Source: Mycobacterium sp. ITM-2016-00318 (GTDB lineage: Bacteria > Actinomycetota > Actinomycetes > Mycobacteriales > Mycobacteriaceae). From it: a stretch of DNA of 64,000 nt. The notes beneath the pieces are model-generated. The model searched no databases and was not told where the DNA came from. It saw nothing but the letters and a program-made list of their open reading frames with translations. How positions within the stretch are numbered: position 1 is the stretch's first letter; each line of letters opens with the position of its first letter. Positions 51,133-60,897 of this stretch are shown here, one piece after another. The stretch spans positions 2,542,001 to 2,606,000 of the forward strand of contig NZ_CP134400.1 of the NCBI RefSeq assembly GCF_002968285.2. The letters run 5' to 3'. A program made the position numbers and the translations under genes.

Positions 51133-52002
51133 CACGCGGGCCTGCGCAGCGTGCAGTCGCGGCACCATCACCGCGCCCGCGTCGACAAGCTCGCGTCCCG
51201 GCCCGTAACCGGCGCTGACCTTCGCGCCGGGCACCCGCGTCGAGACGGCGACCGCCACCCCGTTGCCACAGTGCCGCCGCACCGCCGCGATCACGGCCGC
51301 CCCCGCGTTGCCCGACCCGAGGGCCTCCAACACGATTCCCCTCGCGCCCGCCGCCACACAGGCGTCCATCGCGACCGCGTCGGCGCCCGGGTACACCGCA
51401 AGTGTGTCCACCCGCGGCGCGTCCGCGCTCGGCAGTTCCCCGAGGAACGGCCGGTCTTTGACGGCCGTAACCGTGAAGCGCCCGTCGTCGACCGTGCCGA
51501 TCGCCACCCCGGCGAAACCGGAGAGATCGGTGGTCGCGACCTTCCGCAGACCCAGCGGCTGCCACACCGTGCAGGCGAGCGTGACCAGCACACCGAGATC
51601 TCTGGCCTGCGGGCTCGCGGCGACGGCCAGCGCGTTGCGCAGATTGCCCGGCCCGTCGGCATCGGGCGCGTCCGAGCTCCGCAGGGCGCCGGTGATCACG
51701 ACGGGCACCCGGCCCTCATACGTCAGCTCCAGCCACAGCGCTGTCTCCTCCAGGGTGTCGGTGCCGTGGGCGATGACCACACCGTCGACGTCTGAGTGCT
51801 GTGCGACCGCTGAAGTGGCCGTTCGCATGGCATCCCAGTCGGCGGGTGTCAACTGCGAGCTGTCCAGCGACATCAGGTCGACGACGTCGACGTCGAGCCC
51901 GCAAACAAGGTCTGCGCCGCTGTTAGCGGGCCGTTTGACACCGTCGGCGCCGGTGCTGCTGGCGATCGTGCCGCCCGTGGTGATGACGACGAGGCGGCTC
52001 AC
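51070..52002 (-). CDS. ansA: L-asparaginase
   Basis: A 310-aa asparaginase (Rv1538c) that releases ammonia from L-asparagine, which can supply nitrogen and buffer acid. Both catalytic motifs are present: TTGGTIASS at the N-terminus and [15 protein letters not shown] at about residue 80. No signal peptide is visible, so it looks cytoplasmic. GTG start at 52002. It converges with dinB with a 63-nt antisense overlap and diverges from lspA. Confidence 0.93.
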   Translation of the reverse strand: MSRLVVITTGGTIASSTGADGVKRPANSGADLVCGLDVDVVDLMSLDSSQLTPADWDAMRTATSAVAQHSDVDGVVIAHGTDTLEETALWLELTYEGRVPVVITGALRSSDAPDADGPGNLRNALAVAASPQARDLGVLVTLACTVWQPLGLRKVATTDLSGFAGVAIGTVDDGRFTVTAVKDRPFLGELPSADAPRVDTLAVYPGADAVAMDACVAAGARGIVLEALGSGNAGAAVIAAVRRHCGNGVAVAVSTRVPGAKVSAGYGPGRELVDAGAVMVPRLHAAQARVLLIAALASGSSVDDVIARWG

Positions 52003-52043
52003 GCCCCCATCATTGCAAAATCGCGCCCTGGAATGATGGGGGA

Positions 52044-52619
52044 GTGACTGATGAATCGGCCGTCGACGTCGAACAGAAGCCTCGCCGTCGAATCCGGCTC
52101 CTGGTGACGGTGGCAGCCGTCATCCTCGCACTCGACATCGTCACGAAAGTTCTCGCGGTGAGGCTGCTGACGCCTGGTCAGCCGGTCTCGATCATCGGCG
52201 ACACCGTGACGTGGACACTGGTCCGCAACTCCGGCGCCGCTTTCTCGATGGCCACCGGATATACGTGGGTGCTGACGCTGATCGCCAGCTGTGTGGTCGT
52301 CGGCATCATCTGGATGGGCAGGCGCCTTGTGTCGCCGTGGTGGGCGCTGGGCCTCGGCATGATCCTCGGCGGTGCGATGGGCAACCTGGTGGACCGGTTC
52401 TTCCGCTCTCCCGGGCCGTTGCGGGGCCACGTGGTGGACTTCCTCTCCATCGGGTGGTGGCCGGTGTTCAACGTGGCCGACCCGTCGGTGGTCGGCGGGG
52501 CCATCCTGCTGGTCGTGTTGTCGCTGTTCGGATTCGACTTCGACACCGTGGGGCGGCGGCGGCCCGGCGATGATCCGGAACCGGAGGCAGTGAGCGAACG
52601 TGAGGCCGAATCCTCCTGA
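52044..52619 (+). CDS. lspA: Lipoprotein signal peptidase LspA
   Basis: A 191-aa signal peptidase II with four membrane helices that removes signal peptides from prolipoproteins. The catalytic aspartates are D117 (GNLVDRFF) and D146 (FNVADPSVV), with the conserved NSGAAFS motif at 62-68. GTG at 52044 follows AATGAT at 52032-52037 by 6 nt, a possible leaderless start. The stop shares a base with the rluD ATG. Confidence 0.95.
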   Translation: MTDESAVDVEQKPRRRIRLLVTVAAVILALDIVTKVLAVRLLTPGQPVSIIGDTVTWTLVRNSGAAFSMATGYTWVLTLIASCVVVGIIWMGRRLVSPWWALGLGMILGGAMGNLVDRFFRSPGPLRGHVVDFLSIGWWPVFNVADPSVVGGAILLVVLSLFGFDFDTVGRRRPGDDPEPEAVSEREAESS

Positions 52620-53548
52620 TGGACACCCGCTCGATGCCTGTGCCGGAGGGACTGGCGGGGATGCGCGTGGACGCCGGACTGGCCCGGCTGCTCGGCCTGT
52701 CCCGCACCGCCGCGGCGGCGCTGGCCGAAGACGGCGGTGTCGATCTCGACGGTGCTCCGGCGGGTAAGTCCGACCGTCTGACCCCCGGCGCGTGGTTGGA
52801 GGTGCGGCTGCCCGAAGGTCCTGCGCCGGTGGAGAACACGCCCGTCGAGATCGAGGGCATGACCATCCTTCACTCCGACGACGACATCGTCGCGGTCGAC
52901 AAACCGGCGGGGGTCGCGGCGCACGCGACCGTCGGCTGGCACGGGCCAACGGTGCTCGGTGGCCTCGCGGCCGCGGGATTCCGGATCACCACATCGGGAG
53001 TCCACGAGAGGCAGGGGATCGTGCACCGTCTGGACGTGGGGACGTCGGGCGTGATGGTCGTGGCGCTCTCCGAGCGCGCCTACACCGTCTTGAAGCGAGC
53101 CTTCAAGCAGCGCACCGTCGAGAAGCAGTATCACGCGCTGGTGCAAGGACATCCGGATCCGTCGAGCGGCACCATCGACGCGCCGATCGGTAGACACCGC
53201 GGCAACGACTGGAAGTTCGCGGTCACGCAGGGCGGCAGGCACAGCGTCACCCACTACGACACGCTGGAAGCGCACCAGGCGGCCAGCCTGCTCGACATCG
53301 AGCTGGAGACCGGCCGCACCCACCAGATCCGCGTCCACTTCGCCGCGCTACACCATCCCTGCGCGGGCGACCTCACCTACGGTGCCGACCCGGTGCTCGC
53401 CAAAAAGCTTGGCCTGGAGCGACAGTGGCTGCACGCCAGGACGCTCGCGTTCGCCCATCCCGCTGACGGCCACCGCATCGAGATCAGCAGTCCGTATCCC
53501 TCCGATCTGCAGAACGCCCTCGAGGTCCTGCGCCACCAAGAACTGTGA
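52619..53548 (+). CDS. rluD: RluA/RluD-family 23S rRNA pseudouridine synthase
   Basis: A 309-aa enzyme with an N-terminal S4-like RNA-binding domain ([18 protein letters not shown]) and a catalytic domain whose motif [14 protein letters not shown] holds the active aspartate. [18 protein letters not shown] is the family C-terminal motif. It converts specific uridines of 23S rRNA to pseudouridine. It corresponds to Rv1540 and overlaps lspA (TGATG) and rarD (GTGA). Confidence 0.93.
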   Translation: MDTRSMPVPEGLAGMRVDAGLARLLGLSRTAAAALAEDGGVDLDGAPAGKSDRLTPGAWLEVRLPEGPAPVENTPVEIEGMTILHSDDDIVAVDKPAGVAAHATVGWHGPTVLGGLAAAGFRITTSGVHERQGIVHRLDVGTSGVMVVALSERAYTVLKRAFKQRTVEKQYHALVQGHPDPSSGTIDAPIGRHRGNDWKFAVTQGGRHSVTHYDTLEAHQAASLLDIELETGRTHQIRVHFAALHHPCAGDLTYGADPVLAKKLGLERQWLHARTLAFAHPADGHRIEISSPYPSDLQNALEVLRHQEL

Positions 53549-54492
53549 GCGACGAACGGCGGCGCTCAGGGCTGCTGTTCGGTGCGGGCGCCTACATCTG
53601 GTGGGGGCTCTGCCCGGGCTTCTTTCTTCTCCTGCTGCCCGCCACCGCGCCGGAGATCCTGGCTCACCGTTTCGTGTGGAGCGCGGTGCTGCTGGTGGTA
53701 CTTCTCGCCGTGGTGCGCCGGTTGGGCGATCTGCGTAGGCTGCGCGGCCGCACCTGGCTCCAACTGCTCGCGGCGTCGGTGTTCATCGCGCTGAACTGGG
53801 GCACGTACATCTGGGCGGTCACCCACGGCCACGTCGTCGACGCCGCTCTCGGCTACTTCATCAACCCGTTGGTCACCGTCGCGCTTGGCGTGGTCGTCTT
53901 CCGCGAACGGCTCAACCGGTGGCAGCTCCTTGCGCTCCTCCTCGCCGTCGTGGCCGTCGGCGTCCTGACCGCCGAAGTGGGCGACGTCCCCTACGTCGCA
54001 CTGATCCTGGCGTTCTCCTTCGGTCTCTACGGGCTGATCAAGAAGGTGGTCGACGCCGATCCGCGGGTGAGTGTGACGGTGGAGACGCTGTGGGCGCTTC
54101 CCGCCGCGCTCGGGTACATGGTCTGGCTCCAGGTCACCGATGCGGCCCACTTCGTCGACTACGGGGTTGGGCACGCCGCACTGCTGCTTCTCGCCGGTCC
54201 GGTGACCGCGATCCCGCTGCTGCTCTTCGCGGCGGCCGCGCAGCGGTTGCCGCTGGTGACCTTGGGCCTGCTGTTCTACCTCAACCCGGGACTGCAGATG
54301 GCGTGGGGGGTTTTCGTCGGACACGAACCGATGCCGCCGGGCAGATGGGTCGGCTTCGCGCTGATCTGGGTCGCGTTGGCCGTCTTCACCGGCGACGCGC
54401 TCTGGCGGGCCCGGCGAAACTCGCAACAAGCGCAGGCAACTGACGAAGAAAGTGTGCGAATGTCCGACACCGGCCGCTCCTCTAGTCGGTGA
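53545..54492 (+). CDS. rarD: RarD/EamA-family transporter
   Basis: A 315-aa membrane protein with about ten helices and the RarD signature ([40 protein letters not shown] split across 80-105). EamA/RarD proteins are presumed metabolite exporters; the substrate is unknown. GTG at 53545 overlaps the rluD stop, placing it in the lspA-rluD operon, where M. tuberculosis has lprI on the opposite strand instead. Confidence 0.9.
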   Translation: MSDERRRSGLLFGAGAYIWWGLCPGFFLLLLPATAPEILAHRFVWSAVLLVVLLAVVRRLGDLRRLRGRTWLQLLAASVFIALNWGTYIWAVTHGHVVDAALGYFINPLVTVALGVVVFRERLNRWQLLALLLAVVAVGVLTAEVGDVPYVALILAFSFGLYGLIKKVVDADPRVSVTVETLWALPAALGYMVWLQVTDAAHFVDYGVGHAALLLLAGPVTAIPLLLFAAAAQRLPLVTLGLLFYLNPGLQMAWGVFVGHEPMPPGRWVGFALIWVALAVFTGDALWRARRNSQQAQATDEESVRMSDTGRSSSR

Positions 54493-54650
54493 GCACCGCC
54501 CAGCCCGGGTGGTGACCACCGATGCGGAGATCCACGATGAGCGCTCTCAATGTGCTGCGAGGACTGCTCGGTCGCCAACTGTCGATTCGGTCCCGACCGA
54601 AACGTCATGGCGGTGACGAGGTCACAATCAACGCAGAGGAGGACAACAAC

Positions 54651-55028
54651 ATGCGGTATTGCCTGTTGATGCACTACCAGGAAGGCCCCGAAGCCGGTCT
54701 CACGGAAGAGGACATGGCTCCCGCCATGGCCGCCTTCGCCGCATATGCCGACGAGCTGTCCGCGGCCGGTGTGCTGATCGGCACCGAGGTGCTCGATTCC
54801 GCCCTGTCCACCACGACGGTGACGGGCCGCAACGGCACACCGGAAATCCAGGATGGCCCGTTCGCCGATACCAAGGAGAAGCTCGGTGGCATCTTCGTCA
54901 TCGAGGTCGACAACCTCGACGAGGCGATCAAGTGGGCGCAACGCAACCCCGCCAACGGCTGGGGTTCGATCGAGATCCGCCCGGTGGCACGGACATACGC
55001 CGCGGAGCGCGGGTGGTACAACCCGTAA
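54651..55028 (+). CDS. YCII/DGPF-domain protein paired with an ECF sigma factor
   Basis: A 125-aa YCII-related protein with the DGPF motif (IQDGPFADTKEKLGG) and an MRYCLLMHYQEG start. DGPF proteins are the hallmark neighbours of ECF42 sigma factors; their biochemical role is unresolved. ATG at 54651 follows a strong GAGGAGG (54636-54642), which rules out longer starts. It overlaps the sigma-factor gene by 16 nt. Confidence 0.92.
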   Translation: MRYCLLMHYQEGPEAGLTEEDMAPAMAAFAAYADELSAAGVLIGTEVLDSALSTTTVTGRNGTPEIQDGPFADTKEKLGGIFVIEVDNLDEAIKWAQRNPANGWGSIEIRPVARTYAAERGWYNP

Positions 55029-56227
55029 GGGTCCAGCAGCGGGTAGCCGACCTCGTTCACGACTCGTACGGTCGGCTGCTCGCGCTGCTGGCGGAGCCCA
55101 CCCGTGATATCGCCGCAGCCGAGGATGCGCTGGCCGATGCGCTGGAGCGCGCGCTCGTGCGGTGGCCCGACGAGGGCATCCCCGTCAATCCAGAAGGGTG
55201 GCTGCTCACCGTCGCGCGCAACCGCCTGCGCGATCTGTGGCGGTCGCATGCCCACCGAATGACCGGTCCGCTGGACGAAAACCACGACGCTGCAATCGAA
55301 GTCGACGACATGCCCGCGATACCTGACCGGCGGCTGGAACTGATGCTGGTCTGCGCGCATCCCGCGATCGCCCCGAACATCCGTACGCCGCTGATGCTGC
55401 AGACGGTGCTGGGCGTCGAGGCGGCCGCAATCGCCGAGGCCTTCGCGGTCGAACCGGCCGCGATGGCTCAGCGGCTGGTGCGTGCCAAGAAGCGCATCCG
55501 CGACGCGGGTATCGGGTTCGCCCTGCCCGCACGCGACGATTTACCCCTACGACTGGCCGCGGTACTCGAGGCGGTCTACGGCGCCTACGCGATCGACTGG
55601 CAGCGCACACCGCAGATGGCGCCGATCGAAACACTGTCGGCCGAGGCACTCCACCTTGCCCTTGTGCTCGCCGAACTGTTGTCCGACGAGCCGGAGGCGC
55701 TCGGATTGGCGGCGCTGGTGTGCCTTTCCGAGGCGCGCAGGCCGGCCCGGTGCGTCGATGGCCGTTTCGTTCCGCTCGACGAGCAGGATTCGACGCGCTG
55801 GAATGCCACGCTGATCGCCCGCGGCGAGGAGCTGTTGCGACGGGCGCATGGGATCGGGCGACCTGCCCGCTTCCAGTACGAGGCCGCGATTCAGTCGGCG
55901 CACTGCACGCGCCCGACGGAGCTGCCCGCCTTGCGCAAGCTTTATCGCGCCCTGCTGCGCGCGGCACCCTCGCTCGGCGCGGCCGTCGCGTCGGCCGCGG
56001 TGGAAGGACAGATCGACGGACCGGACGCCGGACTTCGCGCGCTGGCGGCGATCGACGACCCGGCGATCGACCGTTTCCAGCCGGCATGGAGCACTCGGGC
56101 CCACCTACTTGCCGAGGCTGGCCGGACACAGGCCGCAGCGGACGCGTTTCGTGCCGCGATCGGGCTCACGACCGACCCGGGGGTCGCGGATTACCTGCAT
56201 TCGCGCCTCGGCGCGCTACTCGGCTGA
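55013..56227 (+). CDS. ECF42-type RNA polymerase sigma factor
   Basis: A 404-aa extracytoplasmic-function sigma factor with an N-terminal sigma2 region (DSYGRLLALLAEP, PEGWLLTVARNRLRDLWRS) and sigma4 (LGVEAAAIAEAFAVEPAAMAQRLVRAKKRIR). A C-terminal extension of about 220 aa of helical repeats (LRKLYRALLRAAPSLGAAVA, AGRTQAAADAFRAAIGL) is characteristic of ECF42. No anti-sigma gene is adjacent; control is thought to act through the C-terminal domain. The only fitting start is GTG at 55013, inside the YCII gene. Confidence 0.9.
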   Translation: MVQPVRVQQRVADLVHDSYGRLLALLAEPTRDIAAAEDALADALERALVRWPDEGIPVNPEGWLLTVARNRLRDLWRSHAHRMTGPLDENHDAAIEVDDMPAIPDRRLELMLVCAHPAIAPNIRTPLMLQTVLGVEAAAIAEAFAVEPAAMAQRLVRAKKRIRDAGIGFALPARDDLPLRLAAVLEAVYGAYAIDWQRTPQMAPIETLSAEALHLALVLAELLSDEPEALGLAALVCLSEARRPARCVDGRFVPLDEQDSTRWNATLIARGEELLRRAHGIGRPARFQYEAAIQSAHCTRPTELPALRKLYRALLRAAPSLGAAVASAAVEGQIDGPDAGLRALAAIDDPAIDRFQPAWSTRAHLLAEAGRTQAAADAFRAAIGLTTDPGVADYLHSRLGALLG

Positions 56228-56247
56228 CTCGCGTCCAAGGAAGGTCA

Positions 56248-56492
56248 GTGGATCGCCGGCTGACCGAGGAGCAGGTCGCGTTGCCGACGACCGGCTGCTG
56301 CTCGAGCTGTCCGACAGCCTTCACGCCACCTGCTCGGTCGACGACGAACTATGGGATCGGCTCGCTGCCCACTTCCCTGACGAGGCGATACTGGAACTCC
56401 TGATGCTGGCGGGAACGTATCGGACGGTGAGCTATCTGGTCAACGGCCTCGCGCTGCCGCTCGAGGCAGGCGCAAGGCGGTTCGCGGGATAA
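56248..56492 (+). pseudogene. Decayed carboxymuconolactone decarboxylase-family gene
   Basis: The 3' part encodes DRLLLELSDSLHATCSVDDE...FPDEAILELLMLAGTYRTVSYLVN, a clear match by eye to the C-terminal half of CMD/AhpD-like proteins. The upstream part (VDRRLTEEQVAL, starting at GTG 56248) is in a different frame, so a frameshift lies near 56275-56285. The N-terminal ~70 residues expected of the family, including the CxxC region, are missing. No intact start serves the 3' frame. Confidence 0.75.
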
Positions 56493-56564
56493 CGCGGACG
56501 GTTGAAAGACACGCATCGCGACACGCCCGAACTCGTCGGTCGGCGGCCATAGACTGGCGTCCCT

Positions 56565-59500
56565 ATGAGCGGCTCCTCTTCGCGGTCCTTCGTGCACCTG
56601 CATAACCACACCGAGTACTCGATGCTCGACGGCGCCGCGAAGATCGCTCCGATGCTGGCCGAGGCTCAGCGGCTGGAGATGCCGGCGATCGGCATGACCG
56701 ACCACGGAAACATGTTCGGCGCCAGCGAGTTCTACAACTTGGCCACCGATGCCGGAATCAAGCCGATCATCGGCGTCGAGGCCTACATCGCGCCGGGATC
56801 GCGCTTCGACACCAAGCGCATCCTGTGGGGCGACCCGGGTCAGAAGGCCGACGACGTGTCCGGCAGCGGTTCCTACACCCACCTGACGATGGTGGCGGAG
56901 GACGCGACGGGCGTTCGCAACCTGTTCAGGCTGTCGTCGCTGGCATCCTTCGAGGGCCAGTTGGGCAAGTGGTCGCGGATGGACTCCGAGATCGTCGCCG
57001 AGCACGCCGCGGGCATCATCGCCACCACCGGCTGCCCGTCCGGCGAAGTGCAGACCCGGCTGCGGCTCGGCCATGCCCGCGAGGCGCTGGAATCCGCCGC
57101 GAAGTGGCGGGAGATCTTCGGCGCGGACAACTACTTCCTCGAGTTGATGGACCACGGCCTCTCGATCGAGCGCCGGGTCCGCGACGGGTTGCTCGAGATC
57201 GGTCGCAAGCTCGACATACCGGCCCTGGCAACCAACGACTGCCACTACGTCACCCGCGACGCCGCGCACAACCACGAGGCGCTGCTGTGCGTGCAGACGG
57301 GCAAGACCCTGTCGGATCCGAACCGGTTCAAGTTCGACGGCGACGGCTACTACCTCAAGTCCGCCGCGGAGATGCGGTCGCTGTGGGACGACGAGATCCC
57401 CGGGGCGTGCGATTCGACGCTGCTCATCGCCGAACGCGTGCAGTCCTACAAGGACGTGTGGGAGACCCGCGACCGGATGCCCGTGTTCCCAGTGCCCGAA
57501 GGTCACGACCAGGGGTCCTGGCTGCGCCACGAGGTCGATGCGGGGCTGGCCCGCCGATTTCCGGCAGGCGTGCCGTCGGCTTACGTGGAGCGGGCCGCCT
57601 ATGAGATCGAGGTCATCTGCGCCAAGGGCTACCCGTCGTACTTCCTGATCGTGGCGGACCTCGTGGGGTATGCGCGGTCGGTCGACATCCGGGTGGGTCC
57701 AGGCCGCGGGTCGGCGGCAGGGTCGCTGGTGGCCTACGCGCTGCGCATCACCGACATCGACCCGATCGAGCACGGGCTGCTGTTCGAGCGCTTCCTGAAC
57801 CCCGAACGCGCATCGATGCCCGACATCGACATCGACTTCGACGACCGCCGTCGCGGCGAGATGGTCCGCTACGCCGCCGACAAGTGGGGTCATGACCGGG
57901 TGGCGCAGGTCATCACCTTCGGCACTATCAAAACCAAGGCCGCACTGAAGGATTCGGCTCGAATTCACTACGGACAACCGGGCTTCGCGATCGCCGACCG
58001 CATCACCAAGGCGCTGCCGCCGCCCGTCATGGCCAAGGACATCCCGCTGTCGGGCATCACCGACCCGACGCACGCCCGGTACAAGGAAGCCGCCGAGATC
58101 CGCGGGCTGATCGACACCGATCCCGACGTCCGCACCATCTACGAGACGGCCCGCGGCCTCGAGGGCCTGATCCGCAACGCCGGCGTGCACGCCTGCGCGG
58201 TGATCATGAGCAGCGAACCGCTGACCGAGGCCATCCCGCTCTGGAAGCGGCCGCAGGACGGCGCCATCATCACCGGCTGGGACTACCCGTCCTGCGAGGC
58301 CATCGGCCTGTTGAAGATGGACTTCCTCGGGCTGCGCAACCTGACCATCATCGGCGACGCACTGGAGAACATCAAGGCCAACCGGGGGATCGAACTCGAC
58401 CTGGAGTCGCTGCCGCTCGACGACGGCCCGACGTACGAATTACTCGGCCGCGGAGACACTCTCGGCGTCTTCCAGCTCGACGGCGGCCCGATGCGCGACC
58501 TGCTGCGCCGCATGCAGCCGACCGGGTTCGAAGACGTCGTCGCTGTCATCGCGCTGTACCGGCCGGGACCGATGGGCATGAACGCCCACAACGACTATGC
58601 CGACCGCAAGAACAATCGCCAGGCCATCAGGCCGATCCACCCCGAGTTGGCCGAACCACTGGCCGAGATCCTGGCCGAGACCTACGGGCTGATCGTCTAC
58701 CAAGAGCAGATCATGCGCATCGCGCAGAAGGTGGCAGGCTACTCGCTCGCCCGAGCAGACATTCTTCGCAAGGCCATGGGCAAGAAGAAGCGCGAAGTGC
58801 TCGACAAGGAGTACGCGGGTTTCTCGGAAGGCATGAAGAACAACGGATTCTCTGCCGCAGCCATCAAGGCGCTGTGGGACACCGTGCTTCCGTTCGCCGA
58901 CTACGCGTTCAACAAATCGCATGCCGCAGGCTACGGGCTGGTGTCCTACTGGACCGCCTATCTCAAGGCCAACTATCCGGCTGAGTACATGGCCGGGCTG
59001 CTCACGTCGGTGGGCGACGACAAGGACAAGGCCGCGGTCTACCTGGCGGACTGCCGCAGGCTTGGCATCACCGTGCTGCCGCCTGACGTCAACGAGTCCA
59101 GCCTGAACTTCGCCTCGGTCGGCGAGGACATCCGCTACGGGCTCGGCGCCGTCCGCAATGTCGGCGGGAACGTCGTTGCCTCGATGATCAACTCACGCAC
59201 GGACAAGGGGAAGTTCATCGACTTCTCCGACTACCTCAACAAAATCGATATCGGCCCGTGCAACAAGAAGGTCACCGAGTCGTTGATCAAGGCCGGTGCT
59301 TTCGACTCGCTCGGTCATCCCCGCAAGGGGCTTTTCCTGGTGCACACCGACGCCGTCGACTCGGTGCTCGGCACCAAGAAGGCCGAGGCGATGGGCCAGT
59401 TCGACCTGTTCGGCGGGGCCGATACCGCCACCGACGCGGTGTTCACCATCAAGGTCCCCGACGAGGAGTGGGAGGACAAGCACAAGCTCGCCCTCGAGCG

Positions 59501-60104
59501 GGAGATGCTCGGCCTCTACGTGTCCGGTCACCCGCTCAACGGCATCGCCCATCTGCTGGCCACGCAGGTGGACACCCAGATTCCGTCGATCCTCGACGGC
59601 GATGTGCCCAACGACGCGCAGGTGCGGGTGGGCGGGATTCTGACCGGGGTGAACCGTCGGGTCAACAAGAACGGAATGCCTTGGGCCTCCGCGCAACTGG
59701 AGGACCTGACCGGCGGCGTCGAGGTGATGTTCTTCCCTCACACGTACTCCAGCTACGGCGCGGAGGTGGTCGACGACGCCGTCGTGCTCGTCAGCGCCAA
59801 GGTCAGAATCCAGGACGACCGGATCTGTCTGATCGCCAACGACCTTGTGGTGCCGGACTTCTCGAATGCCGCCATGGATCGGCCGCTGGCGGTGAGCCTG
59901 CCGACGCGGCAGTGCACCATCGACAAGGTCAACGCCCTCAAGCAGGTGCTCGCCCGCCACCCGGGCACCTCGCAGGTCCACCTGCGGCTGATCAGCGGCG
60001 AGCGCATCACCACGCTGGAACTGGATCAGTCGCTCCGAGTCACCCCGTCGTCGGCTCTGATGGGGGATCTGAAGGCGCTGCTCGGTCCCGGCTGCCTGGG
60101 GTGA
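56565..60104 (+). CDS. dnaE1: DNA polymerase III alpha subunit, replicative
   Basis: A 1179-aa replicative polymerase. An N-terminal PHP domain ([23 protein letters not shown]) provides the proofreading exonuclease in mycobacteria and is the site of mutator changes there. The catalytic palm holds [13 protein letters not shown] and [10 protein letters not shown]. The tau-binding/OB region ([22 protein letters not shown]) is near the C-terminus. It corresponds to Rv1547. TAGACT (56550-56555) is a likely -10 for a very short leader. Confidence 0.97.
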   Translation: MSGSSSRSFVHLHNHTEYSMLDGAAKIAPMLAEAQRLEMPAIGMTDHGNMFGASEFYNLATDAGIKPIIGVEAYIAPGSRFDTKRILWGDPGQKADDVSGSGSYTHLTMVAEDATGVRNLFRLSSLASFEGQLGKWSRMDSEIVAEHAAGIIATTGCPSGEVQTRLRLGHAREALESAAKWREIFGADNYFLELMDHGLSIERRVRDGLLEIGRKLDIPALATNDCHYVTRDAAHNHEALLCVQTGKTLSDPNRFKFDGDGYYLKSAAEMRSLWDDEIPGACDSTLLIAERVQSYKDVWETRDRMPVFPVPEGHDQGSWLRHEVDAGLARRFPAGVPSAYVERAAYEIEVICAKGYPSYFLIVADLVGYARSVDIRVGPGRGSAAGSLVAYALRITDIDPIEHGLLFERFLNPERASMPDIDIDFDDRRRGEMVRYAADKWGHDRVAQVITFGTIKTKAALKDSARIHYGQPGFAIADRITKALPPPVMAKDIPLSGITDPTHARYKEAAEIRGLIDTDPDVRTIYETARGLEGLIRNAGVHACAVIMSSEPLTEAIPLWKRPQDGAIITGWDYPSCEAIGLLKMDFLGLRNLTIIGDALENIKANRGIELDLESLPLDDGPTYELLGRGDTLGVFQLDGGPMRDLLRRMQPTGFEDVVAVIALYRPGPMGMNAHNDYADRKNNRQAIRPIHPELAEPLAEILAETYGLIVYQEQIMRIAQKVAGYSLARADILRKAMGKKKREVLDKEYAGFSEGMKNNGFSAAAIKALWDTVLPFADYAFNKSHAAGYGLVSYWTAYLKANYPAEYMAGLLTSVGDDKDKAAVYLADCRRLGITVLPPDVNESSLNFASVGEDIRYGLGAVRNVGGNVVASMINSRTDKGKFIDFSDYLNKIDIGPCNKKVTESLIKAGAFDSLGHPRKGLFLVHTDAVDSVLGTKKAEAMGQFDLFGGADTATDAVFTIKVPDEEWEDKHKLALEREMLGLYVSGHPLNGIAHLLATQVDTQIPSILDGDVPNDAQVRVGGILTGVNRRVNKNGMPWASAQLEDLTGGVEVMFFPHTYSSYGAEVVDDAVVLVSAKVRIQDDRICLIANDLVVPDFSNAAMDRPLAVSLPTRQCTIDKVNALKQVLARHPGTSQVHLRLISGERITTLELDQSLRVTPSSALMGDLKALLGPGCLG

Positions 60105-60124
60105 TGGCCGCGGCCGCCGCCTGA

Positions 60125-60769
60125 TCAACCCAAGACATTCACCGCTCTCGAGATGACGAGCGCGGCGGTGGACAGCGCGACCATCGCCTGCACGGTCATC
60201 AGCGCCTTGGCCCAGCGGGCGAGCGGCATGGTGTCGGTGGGGGAGAAGGCCATCACATTGGTCACGCTGACATACAGATAGTCGACGAAAGTCGGACGCC
60301 AATCCGGCTTTGCCACATGAGGAGTCGTCATCTGGGGGAAGAGGAAGTCGGGGTAGGGCCGCTCACCGGCGTGCCTGGCGAACGGACCGCCGCGGTCGAG
60401 TTCCCAGTACCAGATGCCGAACACGATGATGTTGGTGACGAAGATCGCCGCGCCGCTGCCGAGCAGAACGGCCGCGTTGTTGCTGACCTCGCCGCTGATG
60501 ATGCGCACGTCAAGCAGAACCGCCGACGCGGTGTTGTCGATGGTGATCGCCGCCAGCAGCCCCCAGGTGGCATATCGGCCGAGACGCGTCCGGCGCGACA
60601 TGACCCGCGGGTTGATCGCCAGCAGTGCCACCATGAGAAGCGCCTCGAGAACCAGTAACGGCCACCGAGGTACGACGGTGTAGGCCCTGGGTATGGCGAC
60701 CTGCTGCGCCATCACCGCCAGCACGGCCAGGCGTACCGGTATCGCACTCTCCGGGTCGCCATGCCGCAC
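60125..60769 (-). CDS. Multi-pass membrane protein, DUF1345-like
   Basis: A 214-aa protein with about five or six membrane segments (LVLEALLMVALLAINP, YATWGLLAAITIDNTASAVLL, LLGSGAAIFVTNIIVFGIWYWEL, MTVQAMVALSTAALVISRAV). FVDYLYVSVTNVMAFSPTDTMPL resembles the pore-like DYLYFSFT...FSPTD stretch of DUF1345 proteins. Function unknown. The GTG at 60769 is the likeliest start, but not firmly. It converges with dnaE1. Confidence 0.78.
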   Translation of the reverse strand: MRHGDPESAIPVRLAVLAVMAQQVAIPRAYTVVPRWPLLVLEALLMVALLAINPRVMSRRTRLGRYATWGLLAAITIDNTASAVLLDVRIISGEVSNNAAVLLGSGAAIFVTNIIVFGIWYWELDRGGPFARHAGERPYPDFLFPQMTTPHVAKPDWRPTFVDYLYVSVTNVMAFSPTDTMPLARWAKALMTVQAMVALSTAALVISRAVNVLG

Positions 60770-60861
60770 CCAGGCAGGTACCCGTCGTCCCGCGTCGGCT
60801 GTGAGTTCGCGAAGCGAAGCGGAGCAGACGCTCGCGGCGCAGATCGGATTCCGGTGAACCG

Positions 60862-60890
60862 TTCATCTGCACAGTGTGATTGCCTAGGTT
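60862..60890 (+). promoter_or_regulatory. Promoter of the fadD11-like gene
   Basis: TTCATC (60862-60867), a 17-nt spacer, then TAGGTT (60885-60890), followed 7 nt later by the ATG at 60898. This predicts a leaderless transcript. No ribosome binding site is visible. Confidence 0.5.
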
Positions 60891-60897
60891 GTGAATC

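Noticed and set aside
60800..60840. Sequence rich in TTCGCGAAGCG/GCTCGCGG motifs, possibly related to the echA12 repeat
   Set aside because: Only short GC-rich words are shared; there is no 33-bp unit and no repetition.
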